Virus record (IMG/VR): IMGVR_UViG_3300025102_000052
Span: 1 to 49,826 of that record
Strand: one strand, 5' to 3'
Source of the DNA: a virus
DNA length: 49,826 bases
Shown: one piece after another, positions 7,218 through 14,482 of the stretch
Position numbering within the stretch: the first letter of the stretch is position 1
Layout of the letters: every line of letters begins with the position of its first letter
The notes under the pieces: model-generated
The model's database searches: none
Told to the model about the DNA's origin: nothing
What the model saw: only the letters and a program-made list of their open reading frames with translations
Translations under genes and position numbers: made by a program

Positions 7218-7608
7218 TGTTTTCTATACGTCTGAGTATTAATTCATCAATTGCAAAAGCTCCTCCACCTGTGAGCATTACGCATATAGCTCCTGCTTGG
7301 TAGAGCACAAGTAGTTCTAACAAATAAATGTTAAAACCTGTGGTTATTAATGCATGGTAAATACCAACACTTGCTGTGCTTGCAATTAACAGACCACCAA
7401 AACGGGCTGCTAATCCAGTAATAAGCATCCAGCTGCCAACTATTTCAGAGAAGGCAGCTGCATATGAAAGAAGTATAGGAAATGGCAAATGCAAAGGGCG
7501 CACAAAAGCATCGGCAAAGTTTTCGATGTTTGCTAGCTTTTCGTATCCATGATGGATAAGCATTATGCCAATAGATAATCTAAGTATCAGTAGTCCTACA
7601 CTCTTCAT
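7189..7608 (-). CDS. DoxX-family membrane protein
   Basis: A 139-aa protein from ATG 7608; an upstream in-frame ATG at 7659 would overlap the previous gene by 80 nt. It has about four hydrophobic segments: [59 protein letters not shown] and [18 protein letters not shown]. The R.....G.....HG..K pattern in the first helix is typical of DoxX. DoxX proteins are small inner-membrane proteins linked to redox stress or quinone chemistry in some bacteria. The substrate here is unknown. Its position between psbA and psbD suggests a membrane or redox role tied to photosynthesis during infection. Confidence 0.78.
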   Translation of the reverse strand: MKSVGLLILRLSIGIMLIHHGYEKLANIENFADAFVRPLHLPFPILLSYAAAFSEIVGSWMLITGLAARFGGLLIASTASVGIYHALITTGFNIYLLELLVLYQAGAICVMLTGGGAFAIDELILRRIENNDNTQWNIT

Positions 7609-7828
7609 TTGATTTACTTGAAATAACTTTTTTTGGTCTGCGGATGACGATGAAAGCATCCTTGTTGTATTTTTTTGTGCCCTTTACAGGAGCCCATTTA
7701 GTTCCAGCTCCATCTATTTCATAAATAGATGAGCCGCCTGTGACGACTTCAAGCTCATCGCTAGAAGAAAAACCCAGCTCTTGTAAGGCAAGAGCCAGGC
7801 GTCCTAGGAAATCATCCTGTCTAAGCAT
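7580..7828 (-). CDS. Hypothetical protein between psbA and doxX
   Basis: An 82-aa protein. ATG 7828 overlaps the psbA stop by one base (TGATG), so it is translationally coupled to psbA. Sequence: an N-terminal helix (LGRLALALQELGF) and a beta-like middle (YEIDGAGTKWAPVKGTKKY) ending in a basic tail. No family is recognised. It probably belongs to the photosynthesis transcript. Confidence 0.65.
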   Translation of the reverse strand: MLRQDDFLGRLALALQELGFSSSDELEVVTGGSSIYEIDGAGTKWAPVKGTKKYNKDAFIVIRRPKKVISSKSNEECRTTDT

Positions 7829-8910
7829 CAGCCAATAGCGGGTGCAGTAAGAGCGACAGGAGTGGACTCAGCAGCAGCCAGGTCCAGTGGGAAGTTGTGA
7901 GCATTACGCTCGTGCATCACTTCCATACCAAGGCCAGCACGGTTGAGTACGTCAGCCCAGGTGTTAATCACCTTGCCTTGTGACTCAACAATTGACTGGT
8001 TGAAATTAAAACCATTCAAGTTGAAGGCCATGGTTGACACGCCTAAGGCAGTGAACCAGATACCGACAACGGGCCAGGCAGCCAGGAAGAAGTGAAGGCT
8101 GCGACTGTTGTTGAAGGATGCGTATTGGAAGATCAAGCGACCGAAGTAGCCGTGAGCTGCAACGATGTTGTAGGTTTCTTCTTCTTGTCCAAACTTATAG
8201 CCATTGTTGAGGGACTCTTTTTCAGTGGTTTCACGTACGAGTGAAGATGTAACCAAAGAGCCGTGCATAGCACTAAATAGAGAACCGCCGAACACTCCAG
8301 CAACGCCCAGCATATGGAAGGGGTGCATAAGAATGTTGTGCTCTGCCTGAAAAACAAGCATAAAGTTGAACGTACCGGAGATGCCGAGGGGCATGCCGTC
8401 AGAGAAGGATCCCTGACCGAATGGGTAGACAAGAAACACCGCAGAAGCTGCAGCCACAGGAGCGCTGTAAGCAACGCAGATCCAGGGGCGCATACCTAAT
8501 CGGTAACTAAGTTCCCATTCTCGTCCCAGGTAAGCGAAGATACCGATAAGGAAGTGGAAGACAACGAGCTGGTAGGGTCCACCGTTATAGAGCCATTCGT
8601 CGAGGGAAGCTGCTTCCCAGATTGGGTAGAAGTGCAGACCGATTGCATTGCTTGAGGGGACGACTGCACCGGAGATGATGTTGTTTCCATAGAGGAGACT
8701 TCCGGCGACTGGTTCTCTGATTCCATCGATATCTACAGGCGGTGCTGCCACAAAGGCAGTGATAAAACATACGGTTGCTGCCAGTAGGCAGGGGATCATC
8801 AAGACACCAAACCATCCGACATACAGACGGTTGTTTGTGCTTGTAACCCATTCACAAAAATTTTCCCAGTTAGATGCGCGCTGGGAACCCGCGAGGTTCG
8901 AAATAGACAT
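7828..8910 (-). CDS. psbA: Photosystem II D1 protein
   Basis: A complete 360-aa D1 with the canonical segments [49 protein letters not shown] and the Mn-cluster C-terminus [12 protein letters not shown], followed by a short extension removed in hosts by CtpA. Glu occupies the position equivalent to residue 130, as in high-light D1 forms. It replaces the rapidly damaged host D1 during infection. It is the first gene of the psbA-ORF-doxX-psbD-ORF-talC-hli-hli array. The 5' leader (8911-9008) carries an inverted repeat and probably the promoter of the block. No intron. Confidence 0.98.
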   Translation of the reverse strand: MSISNLAGSQRASNWENFCEWVTSTNNRLYVGWFGVLMIPCLLAATVCFITAFVAAPPVDIDGIREPVAGSLLYGNNIISGAVVPSSNAIGLHFYPIWEAASLDEWLYNGGPYQLVVFHFLIGIFAYLGREWELSYRLGMRPWICVAYSAPVAAASAVFLVYPFGQGSFSDGMPLGISGTFNFMLVFQAEHNILMHPFHMLGVAGVFGGSLFSAMHGSLVTSSLVRETTEKESLNNGYKFGQEEETYNIVAAHGYFGRLIFQYASFNNSRSLHFFLAAWPVVGIWFTALGVSTMAFNLNGFNFNQSIVESQGKVINTWADVLNRAGLGMEVMHERNAHNFPLDLAAAESTPVALTAPAIG

Positions 8911-8975
8911 GTAATAAAGACGTTTTAATGTGCGGGTATGACTCGGAGGGTGAACTCCTACATACCTATATTAAG

Positions 8976-8990
8976 TTGTGATAAGCACAA
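8976..8990. promoter_or_regulatory. Inverted repeat upstream of psbA
   Basis: TTGTG-ATAAG-CACAA, a 5-bp perfect inverted repeat about 65 nt upstream of the psbA start, with AT-rich sequence on its start-codon side. A TTGTG/CACAA pair also occurs at 20085-20102. It may be an operator or part of the psbA promoter region; no certain -10/-35 pair is assigned. Confidence 0.35.
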
Positions 8991-9008
8991 ATAACGTCGT
9001 ATTTATAC

Positions 9009-9158
9009 TTAAAGTTCGGCTGACGGTATATAATCTTCGTCGAAGTCTATCCAGAAATCTTCATTCTTGATATCTCGGATTAGTTTTTTAGTTCTGCGTT
9101 TTAAAGCAAGTTTATCGAGCCAACCTTTGGTACGCTCGTTTCTAATCGTGTGAGACAT
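9009..9158 (-). CDS. Hypothetical 49-aa protein
   Basis: ATG 9158 is preceded by a strong ribosome-binding site (AAAAGGAGGAAC) on the minus strand. The N-terminal half is basic (KGWLDKLALKRRTKKLIRD) and the C-terminal half acidic (EDFWIDFDEDY). No family is recognised. Located just upstream of the psbA leader. Confidence 0.65.
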   Translation of the reverse strand: MSHTIRNERTKGWLDKLALKRRTKKLIRDIKNEDFWIDFDEDYIPSAEL

Positions 9159-9243
9159 GTTCCTCCTTTTCTAATAGCGTTAGGAGAAGTTGGACTGCTC
9201 CCAACTGATTTCAATATATCTCTCAACATGCATTCATGTGAGA

Positions 9244-9588
9244 TCAATTTAGATAATTTACTTCAACATTTGCAACGCCAGGATTTATTAATCCGATTGC
9301 TTTTGCTGCCCCGTAACTAAGATCAAGCTCACGGACACCAATAAAAGGACCCCGATCATTGATACGTACGGTTGTGCATCTTTCATAGCAGACTTCCAGT
9401 TTTGTACCGAAAGGTAGTGTTTTATGTGCAGCGGTATGCCCGTACATATCATAAATTTCGCCGTTAGCGGTGGTCCTTCCGTGGAAATAACCACCGTACC
9501 AGCTTGAAAGCATGGTTTCACTTGCGAATGCGCTTGTACTGATAAGAGTTGCAGTAGCAATGGCACTGCTAATAATAAACTTAAGCAT
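9244..9588 (-). CDS. RlpA-like double-psi beta-barrel protein, secreted
   Basis: A 114-aa protein. Residues 1-22 form a clear signal peptide (MLKFIISSAIATATLISTSAFA). The rest is a compact RlpA domain: SWYGGYFHGRTTANGE, YDMYGHTAAHKTLPFGT, VRINDRGPF and ELDLSYGAAKAIG. RlpA proteins act on peptidoglycan, and some are lytic transglycosylases cutting denuded glycan strands. The Glu, His and Asp of these motifs are all present, so it may be active. A Sec-exported phage copy would act in the host periplasm during infection or lysis. The usual C-terminal SPOR domain is absent. Confidence 0.88.
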   Translation of the reverse strand: MLKFIISSAIATATLISTSAFASETMLSSWYGGYFHGRTTANGEIYDMYGHTAAHKTLPFGTKLEVCYERCTTVRINDRGPFIGVRELDLSYGAAKAIGLINPGVANVEVNYLN

Positions 9589-9625
9589 TTGTTCATTATT
9601 AATAGGATTTACAAGTTAACAATGA

Positions 9626-9644
9626 AGGCCCACGGATGTGAGCC
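9626..9644 (-). terminator. Imperfect hairpin between DUF932 gene and rlpA-like gene
   Basis: An imperfect stem of GGC.CAC with GTG.GCC closes on a GGAT loop. It lies just after the DUF932 stop on the minus strand. A weak terminator at best. Confidence 0.35.
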
Positions 9645-9655
9645 TATTGTATAAC

Positions 9656-10591
9656 TTAAACGCCGACTAATTCAGCGGCGACTTTGAAAGCACGCTTGCT
9701 GATTTGTGCACCAGGACCAAAAGTACCACGTGCAAACTGAGCGCGACCTTTAGCAACTGTAGTATTACGAGTGCTTGTTTCTACTTGTGTAACGGCATTT
9801 ATTGCGTTCCAAATAGAGTTCGGTGCAAAGTCTGAGCCGTAGCCAGAGCTGAAAGCACGTTCAAGGGCTTGACGTTTACGGAACACTTGACCTTCGTCAA
9901 TGTTGTACACCTCGTCAACAAAGTCATTAAATGCCCCAGAACCCATACTGGCGCGACTGAACTCACGCATCAGCTCACACTCAGTGACAAACTCCTGACG
10001 TGCTACATCAATGCTGTTGATAAGAGCATCGAAGTTATTGTTAGCACCATTCTTGTGAGTGATGCTGCTGTGTGCACCGCTGTCATGCAATGCAGCAGTC
10101 AGTGTGTTTTGACAGACAACGCGGATGTTGGTGAACTTGGCACCACAACCAGTCTTGCCGTCATGTCCGAGGTAGCCGACGATGCGACGTTTTACTGTGT
10201 CGCCAGGGACGATGTCCGTCTGCGCACCACGGAGTGTGGCGGTAAAACAGACTTTGGCTCCGTCCGATAGAACGATGACGCAGTCCATGTCAACCTCTTC
10301 GCGGATGAACTCAGCCATCCGAAGGAGCGAGTCGTTCTGGACGATCTCGTATTGCTTACTAACGAGTCCGAGCAACCCGTTGTTGTCAGTTCTGACGACA
10401 GCGAAGTGCTCTGTTGGCATTCCGTCCATCTCATCTGAGAGGTAGTAGAGGGGACGTTTTTCGACAGTGAAAAGAGCGTCTGCAGTTTCAAACGCCTCTC
10501 GCGCTGGCAATGTGGTGTCAGTGACGACTCCCATACCGTGCCATGCACGTTCGCCGTTGCCGAGCCAGCCGGATGTGAAATTTGCGGGCAT
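9656..10591 (-). CDS. DUF932 family protein (phage/plasmid-like, TIGR03299)
   Basis: A 311-aa protein from ATG 10591. A longer frame from GTG 10648 would run through the intergenic hairpin at 10627-10642, so the shorter start is preferred. The pattern fits DUF932: ERAWHGMGV near the N-terminus, REAFETADALFTVEKRPLYY, FAVVRTDNNGLLGLVSKQYE, and TNIRVVCQNTLTAAL in the centre. The family is common in phages and plasmids with no established biochemical function, though some members are linked to DNA metabolism. This match covers the full family core. Confidence 0.85.
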   Translation of the reverse strand: MPANFTSGWLGNGERAWHGMGVVTDTTLPAREAFETADALFTVEKRPLYYLSDEMDGMPTEHFAVVRTDNNGLLGLVSKQYEIVQNDSLLRMAEFIREEVDMDCVIVLSDGAKVCFTATLRGAQTDIVPGDTVKRRIVGYLGHDGKTGCGAKFTNIRVVCQNTLTAALHDSGAHSSITHKNGANNNFDALINSIDVARQEFVTECELMREFSRASMGSGAFNDFVDEVYNIDEGQVFRKRQALERAFSSGYGSDFAPNSIWNAINAVTQVETSTRNTTVAKGRAQFARGTFGPGAQISKRAFKVAAELVGV

Positions 10592-10626
10592 TGATTGTTC
10601 ATATATAGAGAACACCTTTGGTGAAA

Positions 10627-10642
10627 GGCGCTGGTAAGCGCC
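10627..10642 (-). terminator. Intergenic hairpin (cassette family)
   Basis: GGCGCT-GGTA-AGCGCC, 6-bp stem. GAACAC lies exactly 11 nt to its left (10610-10615), the same geometry as other copies. Upstream of the DUF932 gene. Confidence 0.6.
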
Positions 10643-10732
10643 AGACACTTTTTATCAAGTTGATCTACTTATGTCTAGTATTGTCTGCTACAAAAACATT
10701 TATCTGCAAAATATGTACACGATAAATGAATT

Positions 10733-10972
10733 TTACTCATTGTTGAATTCTTGTTTAATCTCTTTTTGCAATTTGTCAGCTTTACTTCCAGGCGGATACG
10801 AGCCTCTAAGTAATAACTGGCGTATTTGGGGATCTTCTCGTACGTTCTTGGCAAAGTCAGCAGCAATGAGTTCGTAACAATACTCACTAACGCTTATATC
10901 TTTTATTGCACAGAAGCTTTTTAACAGAGCATGGCATTCGCTAGCCATGTTGAAGTTGACTCGCTTTGCCAT
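10733..10972 (-). CDS. Possible ribbon-helix-helix DNA-binding protein
   Basis: A 79-aa basic protein. Its first 45 residues fit the Arc/CopG layout: a short beta strand (KRVNFNMA), helix (SECHALLKSFCAIKD), turn, and a second helix (SVSEYCYELIAADFAK). Such proteins dimerise and insert the paired strand into the DNA major groove, often as autorepressors. The C-terminal part is charged and possibly disordered. The family match is by eye. The gene follows a 249-base non-coding stretch on the minus strand. Confidence 0.55.
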   Translation of the reverse strand: MAKRVNFNMASECHALLKSFCAIKDISVSEYCYELIAADFAKNVREDPQIRQLLLRGSYPPGSKADKLQKEIKQEFNNE

Positions 10973-11221
10973 TCACCTTTTTATAAAAAGGTATTTTAAC
11001 GGTCCATTTTTGCACAATGAGGATTTGAGTTTATGAGTAAATTATGTGTAGTTACGAAACCCCACTCATAGCAAGGGATTAAGGGCAAAAACTACTTCCA
11101 AGCTACACTGGCTACACAAGATCTCTTATATATACCTTTTTTAATACATCCTCTCTCTATATATCTATTTTTAAAATAACTATATAGGGAGATAGCGTAG
11201 CAAGTGTAGTTAAGCGTGGTT
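10973..11221. other. Non-coding stretch with inverted repeat and a promoter-like element
   Basis: No credible gene. It contains CTACACTGGCTAC (11103-11115), which is the reverse complement of GTAGCAAGTGTAG (11197-11209) at 12 of 13 positions, and the element shared with 20192-20247. Confidence 0.5.
11151..11210 (+). repeat. Promoter/leader element, copy 1 of 2
   Basis: Shares a pyrimidine run (CTCTCTAT), an identical 16-bp core AAAATAACTATATAGG (11173-11188) and the tail TAGCGTAG.AAGTGTAGT with 20192-20247, where the element sits directly in front of a gene start. Here it points into the 3' end of a gene on the other strand. Confidence 0.65.
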
Positions 11222-11872
11222 TTAATATGCGAATCGCAGTGAGTCTTTCATATCGTTCATCATTTGAGCAACAGAGTTACCTTGAGAAGCTTTGTTTTTA
11301 TTACCTGTAATAGAAATGTCATTGCTTTGATTGATTGGAGCAACAATACTATTGTCTCCACCAGTTACATTTCCAGTAGATTGACCAGGAATAACTTTTT
11401 CAATTACTTTATCTACATATTTATCTTTAAAATCTTGAGCGACAGGATTGGTAGTAGGAGTAGAGGTATTTACTTCGTTGTTGCGATCAGGTCCTTGATA
11501 ACGCTCGTCACGATCGTAGAAGTCAATTAGTTGCTTTACATTACTACCTTTGACGTTCTTAATACCTGCTTGTTTCGCGTAATAATCCCATTGTGAAGGC
11601 GGAATGCCAGCTTCAAAAAGCTCATCTTCAAATGAGCCACCTCTTTTCTTGTCCCTTCTTTCCGCAAAGTTTCTTTCTCCTCCAGAGAAACCAGAATATT
11701 TATCACCTGTATACAAATAGCGCTGAAATGCTTCATCACGCTCTTTTTCATAGAAGAGCCCATCTTCAGTTTCTGTATGCTTGGGTATGAAATTATCGTT
11801 GAATTTCTTTCTTAAGTAATCATAAGAAGTTGGCTTTCCACCAAAAGATGATCTTTTGTTATCCTTACCCAT
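11222..11872 (-). CDS. Hypothetical protein with a curlin-like repeat shared with a virion-block protein
   Basis: A 216-aa hydrophilic protein. The N-terminal two thirds are charged (FGGKPTSYDYLRKKFNDNF; PSQWDYYAKQAGIKNVKG). Around residues 170-200 lies GGDNSIVAPINQSNDISITG followed by NKNKASQGNSV. This is closely similar to a segment of the 317-aa protein at 31840 (PINQDNDISIDGNSNQVSQD). The Asn/Gln spacing recalls curlin or beta-solenoid repeats. Probably a virion or appendage protein, though it is encoded on the opposite strand from the virion block. Confidence 0.6.
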   Translation of the reverse strand: MGKDNKRSSFGGKPTSYDYLRKKFNDNFIPKHTETEDGLFYEKERDEAFQRYLYTGDKYSGFSGGERNFAERRDKKRGGSFEDELFEAGIPPSQWDYYAKQAGIKNVKGSNVKQLIDFYDRDERYQGPDRNNEVNTSTPTTNPVAQDFKDKYVDKVIEKVIPGQSTGNVTGGDNSIVAPINQSNDISITGNKNKASQGNSVAQMMNDMKDSLRFAY

Positions 11873-11922
11873 GTCATCATTAAAAGCAATGTTTATATAA
11901 TAACGATTTTGGTAGGTTTGAG

Positions 11923-12213
11923 CTAAGGCTGTTTCTTGGACTGCTCGTAATAATGAAGCTTACGATGGCAGTTAGAGCACAAACAAATACACTTCTTAAT
12001 TTCAGCCAAGGTCGCTTCAAGAGTTGAATCTCTCTTGAGCCTATTAACGGTTGCAACCTTAGTAGATGGATCTACATGATGCCAATCCATATAGGCAATA
12101 TCAAAAGCACCACAGTGCTCACAAGCTGTAAGGCGTTTATTTACTTCATCTTTAATGTGTTGACGACGTTTATCACGTGCTTGTTTACGTTTACAAGAAT
12201 CTTTGTACGGCAC
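11923..12213 (-). CDS. HNH endonuclease
   Basis: A 96-aa protein. A basic N-terminal helix (SCKRKQARDKRRQHIKDE) precedes a zinc-type HNH core: CEHCG, then WHHVDPSTK, and CLCSNCHRKLHYYE at the end. The paired CxxC motifs bind structural zinc, and the HH...CHRK.H residues form the beta-beta-alpha-metal nuclease site. The start is GTG at 12213; no in-frame ATG precedes it. It stands alone beside a tRNA gene, a usual home for free-standing homing nucleases, but it could also act in packaging or host DNA degradation. Confidence 0.85.
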   Translation of the reverse strand: MPYKDSCKRKQARDKRRQHIKDEVNKRLTACEHCGAFDIAYMDWHHVDPSTKVATVNRLKRDSTLEATLAEIKKCICLCSNCHRKLHYYEQSKKQP

Positions 12214-12252
12214 ATATATATATTGTCCAACACAATTAATTTATCTAATTAA

Positions 12253-12336
12253 TACCCAGAGCGAGACTTGAACTCGCACGACATAAATGTCAGCGGATTT
12301 TAAGTCCGATGCGTCTACCGATTCCGCCACCTGGGC
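12253..12336 (-). tRNA. trnL-UAA: tRNA-Leu(UAA)
   Basis: Reading the minus strand gives the acceptor GCCCAGG pairing with TCTGGGT (a G-T closing pair), and discriminator A73 as required for Leu. The anticodon loop is CTTAAAA with anticodon TAA on a CGGA/TCCG stem. A class II variable arm and a T arm GCGAG-TTCAAGT-CTCGC follow. The CCA end is not encoded. It may support translation of UUA codons in this AT-leaning genome. Confidence 0.95.
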
Positions 12337-12461
12337 ATAAATGGGAAGAGGGGTCACATCTAGCAACCCCTCAATTACACAGACAGAAACGACAAAAATG
12401 CCTGATACCCGATCGGGTAGGCGGTGCCGTCGTTCTTCTTCCCGCCTGTGACAAGCTTAGC
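12337..12461. other. Structured non-coding stretch upstream of the tRNA
   Basis: Holds a perfect 7-bp stem GAGGGGT/ACCCCTC with 11-nt loop (12348-12372) and a 14-bp perfect palindrome TACCCGATCGGGTA (12406-12419). These may be a processing or terminator structure and an operator; no gene is seen. Confidence 0.45.
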
Positions 12462-12689
12462 TTAGTTGCCAGCTAAATGTGATTCAAGCGTTTGAATTGC
12501 ATCACGCAAAGTAGCGCCAGCAAATCCAGATGCGCCTGAATAAAACTCAGTTGGCTCAGCATAAATATCCGTCTCAGGATTGAACGGAATACTTGGCCGT
12601 GCTTTGAGGCAATAACCCTCAGCACGTTGAAGCTTGACCAACATCTCTTCGACTGCAGGTCTAGAGATCAAAACCATTTGCGTGTCCAT
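12462..12689 (-). CDS. Hypothetical protein
   Basis: A 75-aa protein, ATG 12689 after a run of T residues. Sequence MDTQMVLISRPAVEEMLVKL..., with a central Pro-rich region (KARPSIPFNPETDIYAEP) and a C-terminal helix (RDAIQTLESHLAGN). No family is recognised. A hairpin cassette lies upstream. Confidence 0.6.
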   Translation of the reverse strand: MDTQMVLISRPAVEEMLVKLQRAEGYCLKARPSIPFNPETDIYAEPTEFYSGASGFAGATLRDAIQTLESHLAGN

Positions 12690-12721
12690 AAAAAATAGTT
12701 GAAAGGACAGTATTAACTAGA

Positions 12722-12737
12722 GGCGCTAATTAGCGCC
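12722..12737 (-). terminator. Intergenic hairpin (cassette family)
   Basis: GGCGCT-AATT-AGCGCC, 6-bp stem. It lies between the divergent starts at 12689 (minus) and 12810 (plus). Confidence 0.55.
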
Positions 12738-12748
12738 CTCAAAGTTTA

Positions 12749-12754
12749 TACAAT
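12749..12754 (+). promoter_or_regulatory. Late-type -10 box TACAAT
   Basis: TACAAT upstream of the plus-strand gene at 12810, in the same form as boxes in the virion block but with a longer distance (55 nt) to the start codon. Confidence 0.4.
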
Positions 12755-12809
12755 CGAATAGTAGATGTTGATACTTATGCGAATTAAATAAACATAGGTA
12801 TGTGTATGA

Positions 12810-13640
12810 GTGTTTTACAAACGTCCTGGAGTATTAGACTTATTGGCTGCAAATAATTTAAAATTTAAATCAGACGAATATGGTAACCCACTAATAAATC
12901 AAAGCAGAAAAGCTGGTTTGCTTTCTGTTGAGACAGTTGAGCCAGATGCTTATACTCCACAAGCGCTGTATGATGCTTTAGATGGAGCAGAACGCGCTGA
13001 AAAGGAATATATGAAAACAGGTAAAAGAGTTTTGGCTACTGACAACTCGCCTAAAACTAGTGATTACGACTTGGCCAGATTAATTGCAACTTCATTGACC
13101 AATGATTCATTGCGAATGCTAGCTGAAAGAGGTCTTCATGGAAGATATGCAGGAGATAGAGCGGCTATGGAAGCAGCTGCGCAAGATTTGTTATACAAAG
13201 GTAGTTATGGTCGTGATTTGTATACAAACACATACACTGGCAATATGCCAACACAGATGGGACATACCACTGCAAACAGCTTAGGTGGTACTGAATTGAG
13301 ACCAGAACTGGCAGCAATTAACACTAGTTTGCAAGATAGTGAAGGGAAAGACCGGCTTGAAGCAATTCGAAGAAAAAGAGTACAACTTAATGCTATGAAG
13401 GCAATTCAGGACAATCCCGAGCTGCTTGATGATCCTGACGTTAAACGTCTCATTATGGGTGATAAAACTTTTGTAAATGATTTATTATCTAAAGCAACTA
13501 ACTACGGTTTTGATGTTGCTGATAAATCTGCTGGAAGCATTACTACAGCCGATCAAGGCAAAGCCGTCAATATCTTTGCTGATAAAGTCGTTATGGAGAA
13601 AGCTATTAATGGCAACGGAAAGAACGGCAAGAAGTATTAA
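12810..13640 (+). CDS. Unrecognised plus-strand protein, possibly virion-associated
   Basis: A 276-aa protein starting at GTG 12810 (MFYKRPGVLDLLAANNLKF). Hydrophilic and mostly helical, with a Thr/Gly-rich segment in the middle (TNTYTGNMPTQMGHTTANSL) and a charged helical part after it (RLEAIRRKRVQLNAMKAIQ). No domain is recognised. It is one of only two plus-strand genes inside the minus-strand region. Its TACAAT upstream box and its composition resemble the virion-block genes, which suggests late expression. It converges on the next minus gene with a 4-nt overlap. Confidence 0.65.
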   Translation: MFYKRPGVLDLLAANNLKFKSDEYGNPLINQSRKAGLLSVETVEPDAYTPQALYDALDGAERAEKEYMKTGKRVLATDNSPKTSDYDLARLIATSLTNDSLRMLAERGLHGRYAGDRAAMEAAAQDLLYKGSYGRDLYTNTYTGNMPTQMGHTTANSLGGTELRPELAAINTSLQDSEGKDRLEAIRRKRVQLNAMKAIQDNPELLDDPDVKRLIMGDKTFVNDLLSKATNYGFDVADKSAGSITTADQGKAVNIFADKVVMEKAINGNGKNGKKY

Positions 13641-13885
13641 AGCTTGCCATCAACAATACCGTTGTGTGGTTTAGATGTCCAGCCATCGTATTCACCTTTT
13701 ATTACTGGAATATGAATGTCGTCCGTAACTAGACGGACGCCTTCTTCAGTCATGCCAGTAACCATATGTGTGCCATCAGAAAGGACTGATGTGTACAGTC
13801 CGTATTTTGATTTAACGATTGTATAGGTCCAATCAGTTTTTGTCGAAACTGGAGATCGAGAAACAGTAGATTGTGAAGATGGCAT
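13637..13885 (-). CDS. Hypothetical protein
   Basis: An 82-aa, probably all-beta protein (WTYTIVKSKYGLYTSVLSDG; HMVTGMTEEGVRLVTDDI), ATG 13885. It converges with the plus-strand gene, sharing 4 nt at the stops. No family is recognised. Confidence 0.6.
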   Translation of the reverse strand: MPSSQSTVSRSPVSTKTDWTYTIVKSKYGLYTSVLSDGTHMVTGMTEEGVRLVTDDIHIPVIKGEYDGWTSKPHNGIVDGKL

Positions 13886-13937
13886 AGATCGCTAGATATA
13901 TAAGGATGTCCATAGTTTGGAAAAAAGAAAAATCCCA

Positions 13938-13954
13938 GCCGTGGAATACACGGC
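13938..13954 (-). terminator. Rho-independent terminator after ssb
   Basis: Minus-strand stem GCCGTG/CACGGC with a 5-nt loop just past the ssb stop (13966), followed by GATTTTTCTTTTTT. Both stem and T-run are present. Confidence 0.8.
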
Positions 13955-13965
13955 CAGGAGTTTAA

Positions 13966-14448
13966 TCAGTAGAGAGCAGTCTCTTCCACCTGCTCTGTTT
14001 CGTCACTGTAGTCAGGTGTCTCATCGATGGCAGGTGTGCCAACTTGAGTAACAACTGAACCAGCAACAGCACGCACGTTGTTTTCAGCCTTAGGAATAGG
14101 TCCAAGGCCACCTTCCAAAACAGTCACTCCAATGAGGCTGATTTCGGGACGTTTGCGCATACGCACTTGGCCAGAATTGTCGGTGTAAACCTCACTGACA
14201 TTCTTGATGTGACCAGTAATAGTCACTTCACGGCCTTTGCCAAAAAAGCCTTTTTGATGAAGGCTCATAAGGCCGTTTTCGTTGTTGAATTTGTACACCA
14301 AGTCAGCACCGTCTTTGGTAGCAGTGCTGATGACAGATACAGCAAGGAACTGGCTGCCATCACGCTGTGGAACAACTTCAGCGTTGAAGATACGTCCAGT
14401 GACGGTGAGTGCGTTGAACTGAGCGTAGCGTGTTTGAGTGTTGGTCAA
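13966..14448 (-). CDS. ssb: Single-stranded DNA-binding protein
   Basis: A 160-aa OB-fold protein. It has the strands FNALTVTGRIFNAEVVPQRDG, FLAVSVISTAT and GREVTITGHIKNVSEVYTDN typical of SSB-like folds. The C-terminal third is disordered and acidic, ending DETEQVEETALY, which corresponds to the partner-binding tail of SSBs. It probably coats single-stranded DNA in phage replication. No ATG fits: the start appears to be TTG at 14448, just after a hairpin cassette. A clear terminator follows the gene. Confidence 0.72.
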   Translation of the reverse strand: MTNTQTRYAQFNALTVTGRIFNAEVVPQRDGSQFLAVSVISTATKDGADLVYKFNNENGLMSLHQKGFFGKGREVTITGHIKNVSEVYTDNSGQVRMRKRPEISLIGVTVLEGGLGPIPKAENNVRAVAGSVVTQVGTPAIDETPDYSDETEQVEETALY

Positions 14449-14482
14449 AGTGAATCTTTGATAAAGAACATGAAAAAAGAAA

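Noticed and set aside
10671-10887. Short frames overlapping the ribbon-helix-helix candidate
   Set aside because: The 79-aa frame has an ATG start and recognisable fold pattern; the alternatives do not.
12414-12424. CGGGTAGGCGG shared with 19911-19921
   Set aside because: Only 11 bases match and the surroundings differ, so chance cannot be excluded.
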